From Apteryx mantelli (Eukaryota; Chordata; Aves; Apterygiformes; Apterygidae), in contig NC_089980.1 in assembly GCF_036417845.1 (NCBI RefSeq), positions 46,622,501 to 46,686,500 of the forward strand: a DNA stretch of 64,000 bases. The letters run 5' to 3'. A program made the translations under genes and the position numbers. Shown here piece by piece: positions 28,004-38,935 of the stretch. The notes under the pieces are model-generated. The model made no database searches, was not told the DNA's origin, and saw nothing but the letters and a program-made list of their open reading frames with translations. Positions within the stretch are counted from its first letter, which is position 1; every line of letters starts with the position of its first letter.

Positions 28004-31000
28004 CGTATGTATGTATGTATGTATGGGGGGTATATATATGTGTGTGTGTGTATGTGTTTATATATATATATATAAAGGTGGGCAGGGTCCCCACTAACAG
28101 AAAGCACATGTGCTTGCAACTTTATTTGCAGATTTCATTGCAACTTCTAATTCAGCAGAACGTGAAGGAAAAGCTTATGGAATGTGCAAAAATATATGCT
28201 GAGGTGAGGTAACTATTAACTAGAAATATGGTCAGTGGGTGATAGATGGCTCTGAGTCACTGGCTTATATTCGCTGACCTGAACTTCACTATATAAATCG
28301 GTTGACTTGCTGATAATCTTACCAGCGGCAAAAAAGTGAATGTGCTAAAGACTGGCAGTCATCCCTCTCTCCAGATCAGAACTGGCACACATTGGTAGAG
28401 CAGGGAAGGGATAAACAAGAAGTGAAAAATATGAGAGAGTCAGAAAGCCATCCCTGGAAAACTGTATCTGTACAGAATAGTCAGTGAGGGCAGTAGCTGG
28501 ATACAGACCAACCATGAAACCTCATTTCTGAAAACAGAGCTCCTTCAAATCTCCCAAAAGAAAAAATGTTTTACATGGGGAAGAACACAAGTTCTTCTTC
28601 CGCACAGAGGAAGAGAAAACAGGCACATATGCATCCCATTCAGCAGGTATGCAATGAGATGGTCCTTTTTTCTGAAGATACTTTTTTTTTTTTTAATAGA
28701 GAGTTTTCACAGACTAGACTGTTTCAGAATGAGGAGAAATATCTGTAGTTCTTATCCCTGCTCCCTCTAACCAGGACAAACCAGGTATGGTAAACCTTAC
28801 ATTAAAAAAAAATATTACCTGAGGGCAGAGAAGATGACCCAAGACAGAGGAAAGGAAAATAGGTAGATTAAGGTAGGTGAACTCATGAGGTAAAGAGAAA
28901 TGACAGGCTAGCTTGGAAAAGTAGTTTCCCTAAGTACAGCCGACAGCAGAAGCTGACTAATCACATAGGAACAAATGCTTCGTCAAACGGACAATGGTGG
29001 AAGGCCAGAGGGAGGCAGCTCAGGACTCAGCAGAATGAACCAAGTTAGGGAAAACACACTGGCCATGCTGATGAAAGAGCAGTATTTACACGTTTAACAG
29101 CCCAGATTGTGATCCTTATTATTTTCAGAGGAATTCAAGAGAAGTTAGGAGACCAAACAGATATTGACTTAGAAAAGCTGTCACAGAAGCATGGTCTTTA
29201 GCTTCCTGGCATCTAGCCTGGCCAGGGTGAGACAAACCTACCAGCTCTGTGGGGCAGCACCAAAGACAAAAAAATTATTTATTTTTTTTCCACTAGACTC
29301 TAACCTTGGTGTCTTAGATCTGAAGAATAATTTGATAACATGCACTTACTGTATCAAACATACACATCTTTTTTATGCCCAGAAGCTTTCCACTATTTCT
29401 CTATAGTATTCTCCTAAAAAACTAAAAATAGCCATGCTACTCCCATAAATTATGAAATATCTTAACAAACATTACCTTTCATTACTACCTTCTGTTTTGA
29501 CAAACTTAATAATAAAGAAGAAGAATGCCAGAGTTTAAACTTATTTTTGAGACTCCCAACACAGAACAAAAACTTGACAGAAACAGGGATCTGTTGTTGA
29601 ATATATCCTGCTTTTCACTCAGCAATTCACAACCAGCTCAAAGTATTCATTCAGACTGAAAATTGACTTTTCCAGATTTCTCTTAGCTTTTCCCTTTTTA
29701 AATTAAAAGTTAGTGGAGATGTTCAATAAGCAGTAAAAAGAACTTCTTATGTGATGCATTCTGCTTAGCACAGTTATTTACATGCAATAATTCTAAAGAA
29801 ATATTTATCCAATCTCTCACCCAGAGCATGCTTGTTTAAAACTTTGACACTGAGCCATTTGTTTACACATTCTGCCAAGAAAATGGGCTGTATTCTGATC
29901 TTCTTGGATGCTGGTAAATGGATGGTGCAGGTTCACTACAAGAAATAGAATTGCTTGGATTTACATCTCTGTGATAGAAATCAGAATCTGATCAAATAAT
30001 TGTGAATGTCCTCGTCCTTACTTGAACTATGAGTTGAATTGCTCCTGTACTGGAAGTCTTGATTTGCAAGAGGGAATTAGAAATAATGCTTTAGATGTAT
30101 TTTTCCACTTAAATTCTACTCAGATGTTTAAATCCTTTTTAAAAATTTTAACCACATGCATACAAGTGGTATATTATGTATATATACTATCATTTTCAAA
30201 TTAACATGTATTAGACTAAAGTGCGCTAGGTAGGTAGAAACAATATTTTAATTTGTAACTCCTCCACTTTTTCTTTTTAAGCTTTTTCTTTTTTTTTAAC
30301 TTTTTTTTTGTCTAAAATAGTTACAATACTTACAACAGAACAGAGAGTGAACTTCTTTGCACAGGTAAGCCTAGAGTACCTCTGCAGAAGTAGAAATGCT
30401 GATTTCTACAAATGCAATGATGGTGAAACTTGTGGCCATTAAGAACATTTTTAGTTATCATGAGACAGATTATGCCTTCATTTGCTCCTGTAAAATACCA
30501 GATCCTGTTGCTGTATCTCTTTTTTCACCCCCTTGTAAGTGAAATCAAACTACTGTTTTTGCCTATCTCTGCACAGGTTTCTGTTAATACATCAATAAAC
30601 AAAGGTGCCATTAATTTTTAATTAGCATGAATGCATTATCAGTTCCTGAAATGATGAATTTTAATTTTTAGAGCCTATTGAGGATTACCAAAGAAGTAAC
30701 TTTAATATTTTACAAATCAATGTTTCTTTAGAAAAGCCAAGTGTCACTAATGTCCTGAACTAAATCTTTGGATCTCAACAGCTTTGAACTTTGTTTGATA
30801 TCTAAATTTTGCAAATGGATGCTGTTTAAAACTAGGAGATCCAACTAAAATTACTTAACATACCCTGATCAACAGATTATGTGGGTATCCCAAAACTGTT
30901 AAGGACCACTTCTCTTCTTTTAAAGGCAGTTCAAGCACAGCCAGATTAAGGGCATGATTGTTACTTCCATCTCAGTCTTTTCACATCTGAAAAAAAATGC

Positions 31001-33676
31001 TGGAGCTCCATAAAGAGACTCTAAATAGTCCTAGTCGGCCAAAGAACTCCCAGGCACAAAGAGCGTGGGATAAAGCCATAAGGCTGCTCTCAGAAAACTC
31101 CCTTGCAAATGAAGAGGTATGGATACAGCGGACCACGAAGTGTTGATTCTTGTGTGTGCTGTGTTTTATATGGCAGCCCCCCAAAAACAGCCATAGCACA
31201 GACAAGACTATAAACTATACAAAAAATGTCAGGGACTTCTCAGGCTCTGGAAGAGCTTTGATTTGAAAAGCTGAATGGCCATTTAAAGTTACCTCTTCCC
31301 ACCAGCTGGGTTGCAAATTTTATGTTATGCCACTGATCTGAGTTCAGGATTTCATTCAAAGTGGCTTACCCTGTCTCGCACAGGAAGTCTGTGGCAAAGC
31401 TGGGATTGAACCCAGAGATCCAGACTTCACTTTTCATTTCTTAATCATAGGACCATTATTGCTTGAAACACAGGGCAAAACAGGAATCTCTTTAATTCTG
31501 AGGTTGCGTGTGAATTTTACTGTTTGCAGGTATCTCTCTGTTTTCCTGATGACTTCAAAGGCTTCCATTAATAAAGAAAATTAAAGAGGTGTCCTGAAGT
31601 TTCTCCTCAATAGACCTTAAAATGCAATTGTAGATGTTCTCATTAGTGAAATTATGGTATTTTGCTGAGGAAGTAATTACATTCCTTTTGATAAATCCTT
31701 TTCTGCCACATGGGTATAGGCATACGTATTTTGAGAAAGAAAACAAACATTTTGTGAGTTCAAGCTACAGCTTTTAGGTTAATCAGTCTTCTGTGGGAAA
31801 TGTTCCTCTCTGAGCAGACTAAGCCTTTGTGTTGAAGGGAAGGAGACACAAGCTGTAAAAGTTCTCCCAATTATGTTGCACAGTAGTTCAACCTCCTCTC
31901 TAAGTAAAAATAAATAAAAAATGCAAGAGGATTATTTCTCTCTGGCTTTTCCTTCATCATGATCTTGCTTAAACCTTGCCATAGGCTATCCTGTCATTTC
32001 CAGGTTTCTGACTGCCTCATGAAACAGACACTCACACTGAGTATAACCTTTCTCACAGGTGTTACTGAAAGAGCCAGTAAGCCAAGCTTGTGCCTATGTA
32101 TCTGCGGGACATATTTATATTCCTTCTAGGCAGGTGTGCGTTTTTCAGAATTAGCAATAGTAATATTTTCCAATTTCTCCAGCAAAAAGTTGCCTCCAAG
32201 TTCAGGGATGATTATGTAATAAAGAAAGGAAGTCACTCATCCTACCTTAGGCCCTGAACCAAGAAAGACTTTAAGCATAAGATTAACCATACGAACAGTT
32301 ACAACAGACTCAATACAAGTAGCTGCATGCTAAAATATACCAGTATACCTAAGTGCTGTGTTTGATGAGACTGACCAATAATAAAGTGATCACACAAAAT
32401 GAGAAGGCTTTGCTCTATACAGCGCTTTATCAAGTAGTAGCCTACATTGCTTTGAGTCAAATGTTAAAGTGTCAGCAGTCAGGCTGGATCGCAAGGAGCT
32501 GAGGAAAGTAGAGCCTATGTCTTTGCTTCCAACATGACTGGTAGCAATGAAATGAAGTCAAATAAAGAAACAACTATTGCGAATAGATGAAGTTAGAATC
32601 TCTTACCATTCATGTGGAGAAAAAGAAAGACTTGTTAACTATAAGGAACAGAATACTATCTGGTGAATACCTGAGAAGGAAAGTAAGGAAGAAAGGAAGG
32701 AATGTGCAAGACTTCCTCCAGAAACACAAATTCTAGCCAACTCACTGTCTTTTTTTTCCCTTTTAGTTTAAATGTCTGAAATACCTTCCAAAACGTAACA
32801 AGTTCAAGTGCAATAATAGAACACTCTACAAATGCACTTTTGATCCAAGCAAGATAAAGAAAAAAGGATATAATTTCCACTATGGAGAAGAAAACAAGTA
32901 AATAAAAGGAGAAGTATTACTGTTGAAATGTAAAACCAAGATTAAATCCCCCTGGAAAGTGAAATTTTGGGCTGACTTACTAATAAATCCTCTCTTATGG
33001 TATTTGTGGATTGAACTGATCAGTATTAGTATTCTTGAATAACTGCAAGAATACAGAGGAGACAAGAGTCGAATTGTAACCATGCTATAGTGAAGGATAT
33101 TTTTTGTGCAATAATTGTGAAATTTGCATTAAACCTTCTCTTAGGTTCATAGACCCTCTCCTACAAAACAAATAATGAATCACTGATTTATAGAATCCCC
33201 TTGTAAGGAGCAGAGCAATACTTAATAGCATCAGTCAGCATGTTGAGAGGGTGGATTTTTGTGGTAGCAAAAATCACTGAAAACTGGTCAAGAACTGATC
33301 AGACATGCAGATTTATGGATGTAAAAAACTCAACGCTGTTCTTTGAAAGGTTGCTCAGTATTCATCTTCACTCTTTTAGTCCTGCCTGGTTATTTATATA
33401 CAGCACATAGACAGAAATAGCTGTACTTATTTTGTTTAATTAAGTGTTCCTACATGTAATCCAGTCTTACCTGGCAAGTCCATATCGATGTGATAATGAA
33501 TCCATCATCTCTAAAGACATTGAAGATTTCAGTGATCCCCTGTGAATAACCAAACACGGAGATACTAGCATCTGATACCGCCAAGTTAAATGTGAGGTAG
33601 TCTGTGGGCTGCAGAAGAGCTCTTTGTTTATACAGGACAAAAATCACAATGCTGTTCCCAAGCCAAGACAGCCAAC
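8827..33676 (-). CDS. Non-visual opsin of the OPN5/neuropsin superfamily (OPN5L2 favoured), five exons, 5' exon missing
   Basis: A retinal-binding G-protein-coupled receptor assembled from five minus-strand exons: 33676-33471, 17078-16979, 14781-14677, 10157-9931 and 9274-8954 (or to 8827 in the alternative tail frame). Seen directly: all junctions are GT-AG and the phases agree (1-0-1-1-0). The joined product is about 320 residues and covers seven membrane segments except the start of TM1. It has the retinal lysine in FAKSASFYNPIIY, AWSPY in TM6, and Cys110 and Cys187. Family knowledge: opsins of this group bind retinal and couple light to G proteins in brain, retina or skin. The residue at the rhodopsin-113 site is Asp, Asp is at 181, and Glu follows Cys187. 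OPN5L1 is reported to have Cys at 188, so OPN5L2 or a related OPN6-OPN9-type gene is likelier. Odd: Cys replaces Arg in the DRY motif and the tail appears frameshifted. Opsin identity is near certain; the subtype is inferred. Confidence 0.9.
9275..9930 (-). other. Opsin intron between TM5 and TM6 exons
   Basis: A 656-base intron with GT-AG ends. It contains a G-rich stretch near 9766-9782 on the plus strand. No element recognised. Confidence 0.8.
9931..10157 (-). CDS. Opsin exon: second extracellular loop, TM5, third cytoplasmic loop
   Basis: A 227-base exon (2 + 75 codons) with acceptor TTTCCAG and a consensus donor GTAAGT. It begins by completing an Asp codon, then gives RMYGTCEIDW: the Cys is rhodopsin-187, the Asp six residues before it is at 181, and the next residue (188) is Glu. 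TM5 follows (SYIVSIFICCFFLPVIVMVF, then SYVSII, with the conserved Pro). The third loop is long and charged (TDRERRMERDVTR). The open frame continues past the donor into the intron but loses opsin character there, so the splice site is preferred. Confidence 0.92.
10814..10846 (+). repeat. Poly-A run (33 A)
   Basis: An uninterrupted run of 33 A within the opsin intron. No retroposon body is recognisable on its 5' side, so it could be an eroded tail or simple slippage. Confidence 0.9.
11656..12075 (+). other. Unidentified coding-like fossil in opsin intron
   Basis: This stretch is richer in GC and CpG than its surroundings. One plus-strand frame (from about 11750) reads TAAGLGIAGLPAMVALFGIK, then an Asn/Gly-rich run, one stop at about 11871, and then stays open to 12077 (with TEAVLRTTVRVLNPTYKQIR). 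The text just upstream in another frame also looks protein-like. It may be a decayed processed copy or an old mobile-element gene. I do not recognise the family, and chance cannot be excluded. Confidence 0.25.
12430..13500 (+). repeat. Tandem array of ~160-bp units, seven diverged copies
   Basis: The landmark AACAAGCTCT or close variants recurs at 12451, 12599, 12759, 12934, 13096, 13258 and 13423, giving spacings of 148, 160, 175, 162, 162 and 165. Each unit also repeats a GAGAAATCTTT-like segment, TTTTGCAGCCC-like and CAGCCCCATGCCAGCTG-like segments, a CCTTCTCCTAACC segment and GCTGAGCCTTAGCCCCC. Copies differ at many positions, so the array is old. Some copies hold short CCTAACCCTAA-type runs resembling telomere repeats. 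Several open frames here arise from the repeated low-stop sequence and are not genes. Confidence 0.9.
13650..14470 (-). mobile_element. Degraded LINE fragment, probably CR1 ORF2, antisense
   Basis: The minus strand resembles the inter-domain part of amniote CR1 ORF2: the plus strand has a Gly-Asn-type phrase around 14090-14130 matching antisense of the 'NAFF...VFT...PTLE' section, and ATTTCATGAATACGTTGAAC near 13895, typical of the antisense reverse-transcriptase part. No long open frame survives. Recognised by eye, so the family and limits are approximate. Confidence 0.45.
14677..14781 (-). CDS. Opsin exon: TM4
   Basis: A 105-base exon (2 + 34 codons + 1) with acceptor CCATTCCAG and donor GTAACA. 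It encodes the end of the second cytoplasmic loop (GHCISNSSM), the TM4 helix (TVALILIWIAAFFWSVAPLL) and GWGSYT, the opsin-typical PLLGWGxY turn into the second extracellular loop. Phases fit the TM3 exon before it and the TM5 exon after it. No lesion is visible. Confidence 0.92.
14782..16978 (-). other. Opsin intron between TM3 and TM4 exons
   Basis: A 2.2-kb intron. It contains a 150-codon minus-strand open frame at 16678-16226 in a GC-richer patch. It has no recognised domain and no splice connection to the opsin frame, so it is not called a gene. Confidence 0.75.
16979..17078 (-). CDS. Opsin exon: TM3, DRY-motif Arg replaced by Cys
   Basis: A 100-base exon (33 codons plus 1 base) with GTAAGG as donor and an acceptor AG directly after a run of 31 T on the coding strand. 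It encodes VDGFLTLLFGLASINTLTVI, then SVTCYIKGCHPER. The Asp three residues after Cys110 sits at the rhodopsin-113 counterion site. In opsins the end of TM3 carries (D/E)RY or, in this group, a TRY-like triplet; here it reads Thr-Cys-Tyr. The Cys codon is at 17009-17007 (TGC), one C-to-T step from the Arg codon CGC. The rest of the exon is intact. With 31 T beside it, this exon deserves resequencing. Confidence 0.9.
17079..17111 (-). repeat. T31 polypyrimidine tract and AG acceptor of the TM3 exon
   Basis: On the coding (minus) strand a pure run of 31 T (17111-17081) is followed at once by the acceptor AG (17080-17079). The homopolymer therefore forms the whole polypyrimidine tract. Such runs slip readily and are hard to sequence, so the exact length is uncertain. 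Confidence 0.9.
17536..17547 (+). repeat. Poly-G run (12 G)
   Basis: Twelve consecutive G on the plus strand, in the opsin intron. Possible quadruplex or slippage site. Confidence 0.9.
19205..19310 (+). mobile_element. MIR/CORE-type SINE fossil
   Basis: The text GGCCAAGACCACACAATTAA, a short gap, GTGGC, then CAGCTGTGCTAACCACAGAC follows the order of the widespread amniote SINE core (gccaaggtcacacag...gtggcagag...tgctctaaccactaga). Strongly diverged. Confidence 0.5.
22391..22434 (+). repeat. Degenerate AAAT/ATAG microsatellite
   Basis: Short AAAT repeats pass into ATAGATAAATAG-type repeats. Simple sequence. Confidence 0.7.
23321..23340. repeat. Perfect 9-bp inverted repeat
   Basis: GCCCATTGC and GCAATGGGC separated by two bases. 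It could form a small hairpin; function unknown. Confidence 0.85.
25100..25161 (+). repeat. GA microsatellite
   Basis: About 60 bases of GA dinucleotides with a few GG interruptions. It generates low-complexity Arg-Glu open frames that are not genes. Confidence 0.95.
27450..27560 (-). mobile_element. tRNA-derived/MIR-like SINE fossil, reverse orientation
   Basis: The plus strand reads GGACTCAAAACTGGGTCTCC followed by AACCCAGCCACTGGGTGAGA. This is the complement of a tRNA-type B-box and downstream box as found in sauropsid SINEs. Diverged; limits approximate. Confidence 0.45.
27610..27700 (+). mobile_element. tRNA-derived SINE fossil, forward orientation
   Basis: GGGATGGTTAGGGCAGGCTG resembles an A-box region, and about 20 bases further GGTGTGGGTTGAACCCCCTC resembles a B-box. 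The spacing and order fit a tRNA-like SINE head, placed head-to-head with the preceding reversed fossil. Confidence 0.45.
27975..28076 (+). repeat. Compound AT / GTAT / GT microsatellite
   Basis: AT dinucleotides pass into GTAT tetranucleotides, a short G run, then TATG/TG and again AT dinucleotides. A highly mutable simple-sequence block. Confidence 0.95.
31360..31455 (+). mobile_element. MIR-type SINE fossil
   Basis: CACAGGAAGTCTGTGGCAAA, GCTGGGATTGAACCCAGAGA and a trailing partner of 'ctaaccactagaccat' in order. This is the standard amniote MIR-like 3' half in forward orientation. The clearest SINE in the window. Confidence 0.7.
33471..33676 (-). CDS. Opsin exon: TM1 (most) and TM2
   Basis: First visible coding exon, 206 bases: 2 bases completing a split codon plus 68 codons. 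It is preceded by a T-rich tract and AG, and followed by GTAAGA. It encodes GWLSWLGNSIVIFVLYKQ (TM1, with the conserved Gly-Asn), then LTFNLAVSDASISVFGYSQG (TM2, with LAVSD matching the LAxxD signature), the first extracellular loop, and ends with WTCQ. Its Cys is the rhodopsin-110 disulphide cysteine. The incoming phase of 1 and the missing first dozen residues of TM1 show that at least one upstream coding exon exists. There is no stop or frameshift in this exon. Confidence 0.92.
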
Positions 33677-36600
33677 CTGAAAAAAATTAAAATCCATGAA
33701 ATCAAAAAGAAAATAAAGCAAGAAGCAGTTCAGTATGTAGATGTGTGATGCCTCTTCTAACATTATCCCTGTATTCCATTAGAAACAAATTAAACTAGTT
33801 TATCTTATCCACTGTAAAACATATGTATGAAGCCTTTTTAAGAAGCCAGGAACTTTTCAGAAGCAGGAACTCTGGCAATAAAACTGAAAAACCATAAAGA
33901 GCTGGTGTGGCAAGATACATTTTTCTGTTGAAGAACCACCATTTAAAGACTTGGAAAAGGGTTTTTGGTTTGTTTGTTTTCCCCTGAGTAGACAGATAAG
34001 ACCCATGAAACATTCCTCTGGCTGAAAAAGGAAGGAGGAAAGATTGGCGAGTGGAGCAGAGACTACAGAAAATTCTGCCAAAATTGCAGCTGTTTAGGTA
34101 CACTATATACAATAATGAATATTAAAAGTTCATGCACGTACCAGAGAGTAGCTTTACTAGTCTTCTCTAGAGAGGAACTGCCCTTTTCAGTTAATGAGAT
34201 TAAGTTGCTTCTCTCAAAACAGTCTAGGTTCTCCTTGTGATATGTATTGTCCGTGCTGGGAATATTTTGTGCAGTAATGCACGTTAGTCTATATGAAAAG
34301 AACATTTAGAGCAGATCTTTCAGAAGCTTTGAAGTTTTTTTTTTTTTTCAATTCTTAAAGAATGTTGTGTCCTCTCTGACAGCTCAGGTACAAAGAGATG
34401 CCTGACTTGCACAAGTCTAATTTCAAGAGGAAAACACAGGGAAAGGAGATGAATCTGGTACAAATCAGTGGCCTACTCAGTTGGAGAGGCTAGTTTTTCA
34501 AAATATATGTGGCCATTGCTCTACTGATCAGTGTAAGACCTGGGTGGCTTGCATCTCACTTTCTGAAATGATGTAGAAGTGAAAACTAATGACTTCAATA
34601 AAATGTTTGTTCATAAGCATCTCACTCACTGTTGCAAGTGGGGCTTAGCTGGTTATGAGGATAGCTGCAGGGTGGCTGCTGGAGAGGGACAAGTAGCTGG
34701 CCAAGCAGAGCAGCACCAGGCTCCCTCTCCGCTCACATGTCCACCCTCCTGAATCAGCTCTGTGCCTGCAGCGCAGATGGCCTGGAGGTCACTTCGCTTT
34801 TGTAATGTGGAGCAAAACAACACCTCTTTTGGGTGTCCGCAACTTGGGAACCCACGAGCTGCTGTTTTTTCCCCCACAGTTGGTGCCCAGGTATGACATT
34901 ACATACCAAATCAGGGAGAAAAGTGTTACTCAGTAGCCCTCTATCCAGGGGCAAGCAATAGAAAACACAGCATATGGATGCTGTATATTGAAATAGTAAG
35001 AGGTGAATATACGCACTGAAGAGGGAGGCAGCATAATGACATTTCACAGCACCTCTGAATATTCAGAGGAGTTCACAAAATGAAACACTGCAGGGGACTA
35101 GAGGACTGATTACTTTGGAAATACATTTGGATAGTTTGCAATTCAAACATGATGGTTGTTTGTGTATGTTAACTCTACCTCCTAAAATATATGGCAGTTT
35201 CAAGGCAGTAGGTAGGAGAATGTTTTCCCTGTCAATATTAAGATACAATTGTCTGCTAAATGGCAGACAGAATATAAAACAGAACTTCCTTTGTAAACAC
35301 TAAAAATTTGTCAAAGCAGTGTAATGGATAGGAGGGCTAGCCTTAAAATGTCTACATTTCATGCATATGCACTGTACTTCCTGGGAATATACAGAGCAAA
35401 TGCCCCCCTAGTCTGGAGAGTTCGGGAAGTTTTTTGTTAAAGTATCATAAGGAAAACGAATGGAAGAAACTGAGCAAAAAGCCATCTAAAACAACAATAC
35501 AGATATTTTAGATGACAGAGATACGGAGTGTTTGTGATCACTTTAGAATACATTCAGATACTGAGGGTGGGGCTGAGGTAGCTCCTGTTGAAGGAGATAA
35601 AATTACAGAGCACTTGTGTGCATAGCACTTCTGAGGGTAGCAACAATTCCCTTTAACAGAAGCAGGTTGGTAATCTGCGCTGCCGTTTCCAGTCCTTCAA
35701 ATGCATAATGTGTCTTGGAAGTAGACCAGCTTAATATTCTGATAAAAAAAACTGGAGAAACTCAATTCTTGGTATACCATAGAGTAACTAGAGACAAACA
35801 GAGTGGCCACACAAAAGCGCTACCAACCAGAGAAGTACCTATGGGACACTGGATCTCTGCCCCATCAGACAGATGTGCTCATTTGAGGTTGCTGACTATA
35901 CTGACTTATTTACTTAAACAAAACAAAACCTCTCTGAGAGCATAGTAGAAAAAAAAGTTTAAAATATACCTTAAAAAAGGCAGAGCAAATAGAGCAATAG
36001 CTCTGACACTCTCAGTGAGGGCAGGAACTTCCTCAACTGCTCTGCAGGCAGTATGTGCATCTGGGTAGATCAAAAACAAAGAAAGATCCTGGAAAGAAAC
36101 CTCTGAACCTTGAAGTGCTATAAGGCATTGGTGTCACCAGATGGCATCTCAATAAAACAGAGGATAGAAGAGAACCAATTGAAGGAACTAGTTTCGCTTT
36201 TTGCAGGCTGCCAGCAATGTTCCCTCACAAGATGATCTAGAAAAAAAAAACAAAACAAAAAGCTCCAAATCCTAAGGTAGTCCTGGACAGAAAGGACAGG
36301 TTCCAACCGAGATAATAAAAAGTGCCCAAGAGAGAGAAAAAATAACAGGATGAAATTAGATTTTGAATTTTTGAATTTAAAAAATGGAAGTCACAACTCA
36401 TCAATTTGCAGCTTAAAATATATAGAGAGCTTTAAATGAAAGAATTGAAGAAATGACAGCAAAAGGTGAAGGCTCAGTGTCACATGACAAAGATGACGCT
36501 AACTTTTCAAGTGGCAAATGACCTGATTTCTAGGACAGAAATTGGATTGAGCATCTAGATGTAGAGCAGTCATGAATGAAGTCAATTACTGATTCAACTA

Positions 36601-37119
36601 CCTGTACAGGCATAAGTGTCTATCTTAAGAGGTTTGCTGCAAGAGATTTTCAGATCAGAAGACTTCATTTAAAATATTGAGAAAATCTAGAGAATTTGCA
36701 AAGCTGTCATTAACTATTCCAGCTGTGAAGTGACCCTGCCCTGCTTTTAATCTTCACTACTAATTATATGTACACAATATCCTATCTGGCATGTTGCCAA
36801 TTTTGGCAGGAGGAAGAGTCATCATGTTTTAGACTTGACAAAGCATGAAGAGATTATTTGTTCAATAAATGCGACTGTTTGCGGGATGAATGTTCTGTGA
36901 ATACCTTATTTCCTTTCCCACCTTCCCAGATTTATCTGTCAAGTAAAGTCCAAAAATAACACCTTTTCTGTCACTTGTCAAATAACAGTTTACTGTCACC
37001 ATTCAGAAACGTGTGCCATTTAAAGGCATGTGTGGGTCACATGGTCTGTTCCAGTTTTCTGATTGGATGGGCAATGCTTTCAGTATGCCTTTCTGATATA
37101 AACACTCACGAGAATTCAG

Positions 37120-37232
37120 AATTTGTTCTCTAACAAATATTCTCTCATATTTTTTAAAAGAATATAAAAATATTAAATGATTTAATTCATTATCAAATTA
37201 ATATAAGAGAATATTTGCAGAGAGAACAAATT
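37120..37232. repeat. Long inverted repeat, 31/32-nt arms, 50-nt AT-rich spacer
   Basis: The left arm is 37120-37150 and the right arm 37201-37232. When the right arm is reversed and complemented, AATTTGTTCTCT and CAAATATTCTCT match in both arms, separated by a 2- versus 3-base difference, and the ATAT ends also match. The spacer is almost pure A/T and contains its own AATGATTTAATTCATT dyad. It could extrude as a cruciform or be a tiny MITE or hairpin RNA source. Confidence 0.85.
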
Positions 37233-38851
37233 GATTAAATTACAGAGAACACATTTTGGTATTTTCCCTGGTCTAGGTTTGACTTAGCTAGTACCTGTGG
37301 ACAGCACTTTTAAATTGTACCTGGTGATTTAACCTATAAAAGGAATTTTCACGATATTGTATAATTGGTTTTTTTCTCTGAAGGACATAAATGCAGCCAC
37401 TTAGGGCAAAGGACAAAAGGGGTCAGGTGTAATGCTAGCAATAGGACTAGTTTCCATCTGTCTGTCAAAGACAGTTCTGAGCACATGTGAGAGAGCAAGG
37501 AAAACAGATTGCTCTGAAGGGGGATGCTGATGCAGTTGACCCAACGAAAGGAAATGCATTTGTAGCAATTGCCTTCAGCTAACCTCTGTGATTGCACTGT
37601 GAGGGCACTCTGCTATGCAAAAGTCATTGCAGTTTTTTCCCCACTCTTTTGGTTCTCTAGCCAAAGTATTAGCAAGGAAAATGGTGGCATGGTGACTTGG
37701 GTGTCCCAAGCAGTGCAGAGATTGCAAAAGTCATTCTCATTAGCAGAATGACTCTTGCACTTTGATGCTGGTTTGCTTGCAATGTTAGTGTGCAATACCT
37801 ATTCCAGTGTGGGCTGTGAAGTCAGATTTCCATAAGGTATTCTGAGAAGCCCTCTGTCTGCATCTGATACAGCTTGGCTAATGTATGTGTCCATCAGTGT
37901 ACTTTCATTTATAGCATCCATGGTATCTGTGATATGTGAGAACCTCCAGAAGAGAACACATAAAGATGCCCCAACTCATCAAAAGGTTCTTGAATATTCA
38001 CACCCTCTGTTGAGATGTGTGACTGCAGGAAGACCTGGCCAAAGAAACTTAATTTTTTTGGACTTTATCTTATGGAGGTGAAGAGATTCAGAGAAGTCCC
38101 ATCTTCTAGGTAATGCTAATATCCCTTATATACATCCCTTTGGTGTAGAAAAAGTACATCAGAATTTACAAGAAGCTGCACTGACATGTTTAGATTCAAA
38201 AGAGAAGAGGACTTTTAGCAGTTACTGAAGTATAACAGCTGAAGCACTGAAGCTGTTTTCCATAGGCATCAAAACAACAGAAGTATTAAATACGAACATC
38301 TTTGGGACTCTGCTTAAGTAAATGTGCCTAGACTCCTGCTAATGCAGACTGTCTTTCCAGCCTCCTTAGAGAAATGCAGACACCAGAAGGTAACACACTG
38401 ACTGACCTTCATTCTCTGCTTCCTGAAGAGCAAGACTCTCTCTGTGTAATGGAGTACTTTGCCCTGCCACATCACTGCTTCCCAGATAGACCCAGTTATT
38501 GGTGTGCATAAAATGAATAGCTGTAAATTTTTATTGTTAGCGCCTGCAGAAGTGAGGTAGTAGAGCTTAAAAAAAAAAAAAGATATGGAAGCTCTTCTGA
38601 TTTATACATTATTAGTAGATTTTTTTCTTAAAGTTCCCATTGCAAAAAGGTATACCTACTTCCATTATCTTTTAACCAGAGCTGTACTATATTTCAGCTG
38701 GAGTAATGTTTCTACTGGTTATATGCAATCTTCAAGGAATGCAACTTGAGTTTTTAATCTGGAGTTAAGTTTCAAGACTAGCAGTTATGAAAAGTTCATT
38801 TATAAGCTTTACAAAAGGATCTAGAAATATCAAGAAGCAACAAGCATACAA

Positions 38852-38935
38852 CCACATAGTGGCTGTATTAAGCACTAAGCGGTTGTATTAAGTGGTTGTA
38901 TTAACCACATACAGCCACATAGTGGCTGTATTAAG
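38852..38935. repeat. Direct and inverted repeat cluster
   Basis: CCACATAGTGGCTGTATTAAG occurs twice about 63 bases apart, with two copies of a GGTTGTATTAA motif between them. The second copy lies within a perfect 9-bp hairpin, TACAGCCAC-ATA-GTGGCTGTA (38910-38930). Local duplication or a snap-back replication event would explain it. Confidence 0.85.

Larger units (their letters stand above)
17112..33470 (-). other. 16.4-kb opsin intron between TM2 and TM3 exons
   Basis: By far the largest visible intron of the gene. It carries SINE fossils, microsatellites and homopolymers listed separately. No other gene or exon was recognised in it on either strand. Confidence 0.7.
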
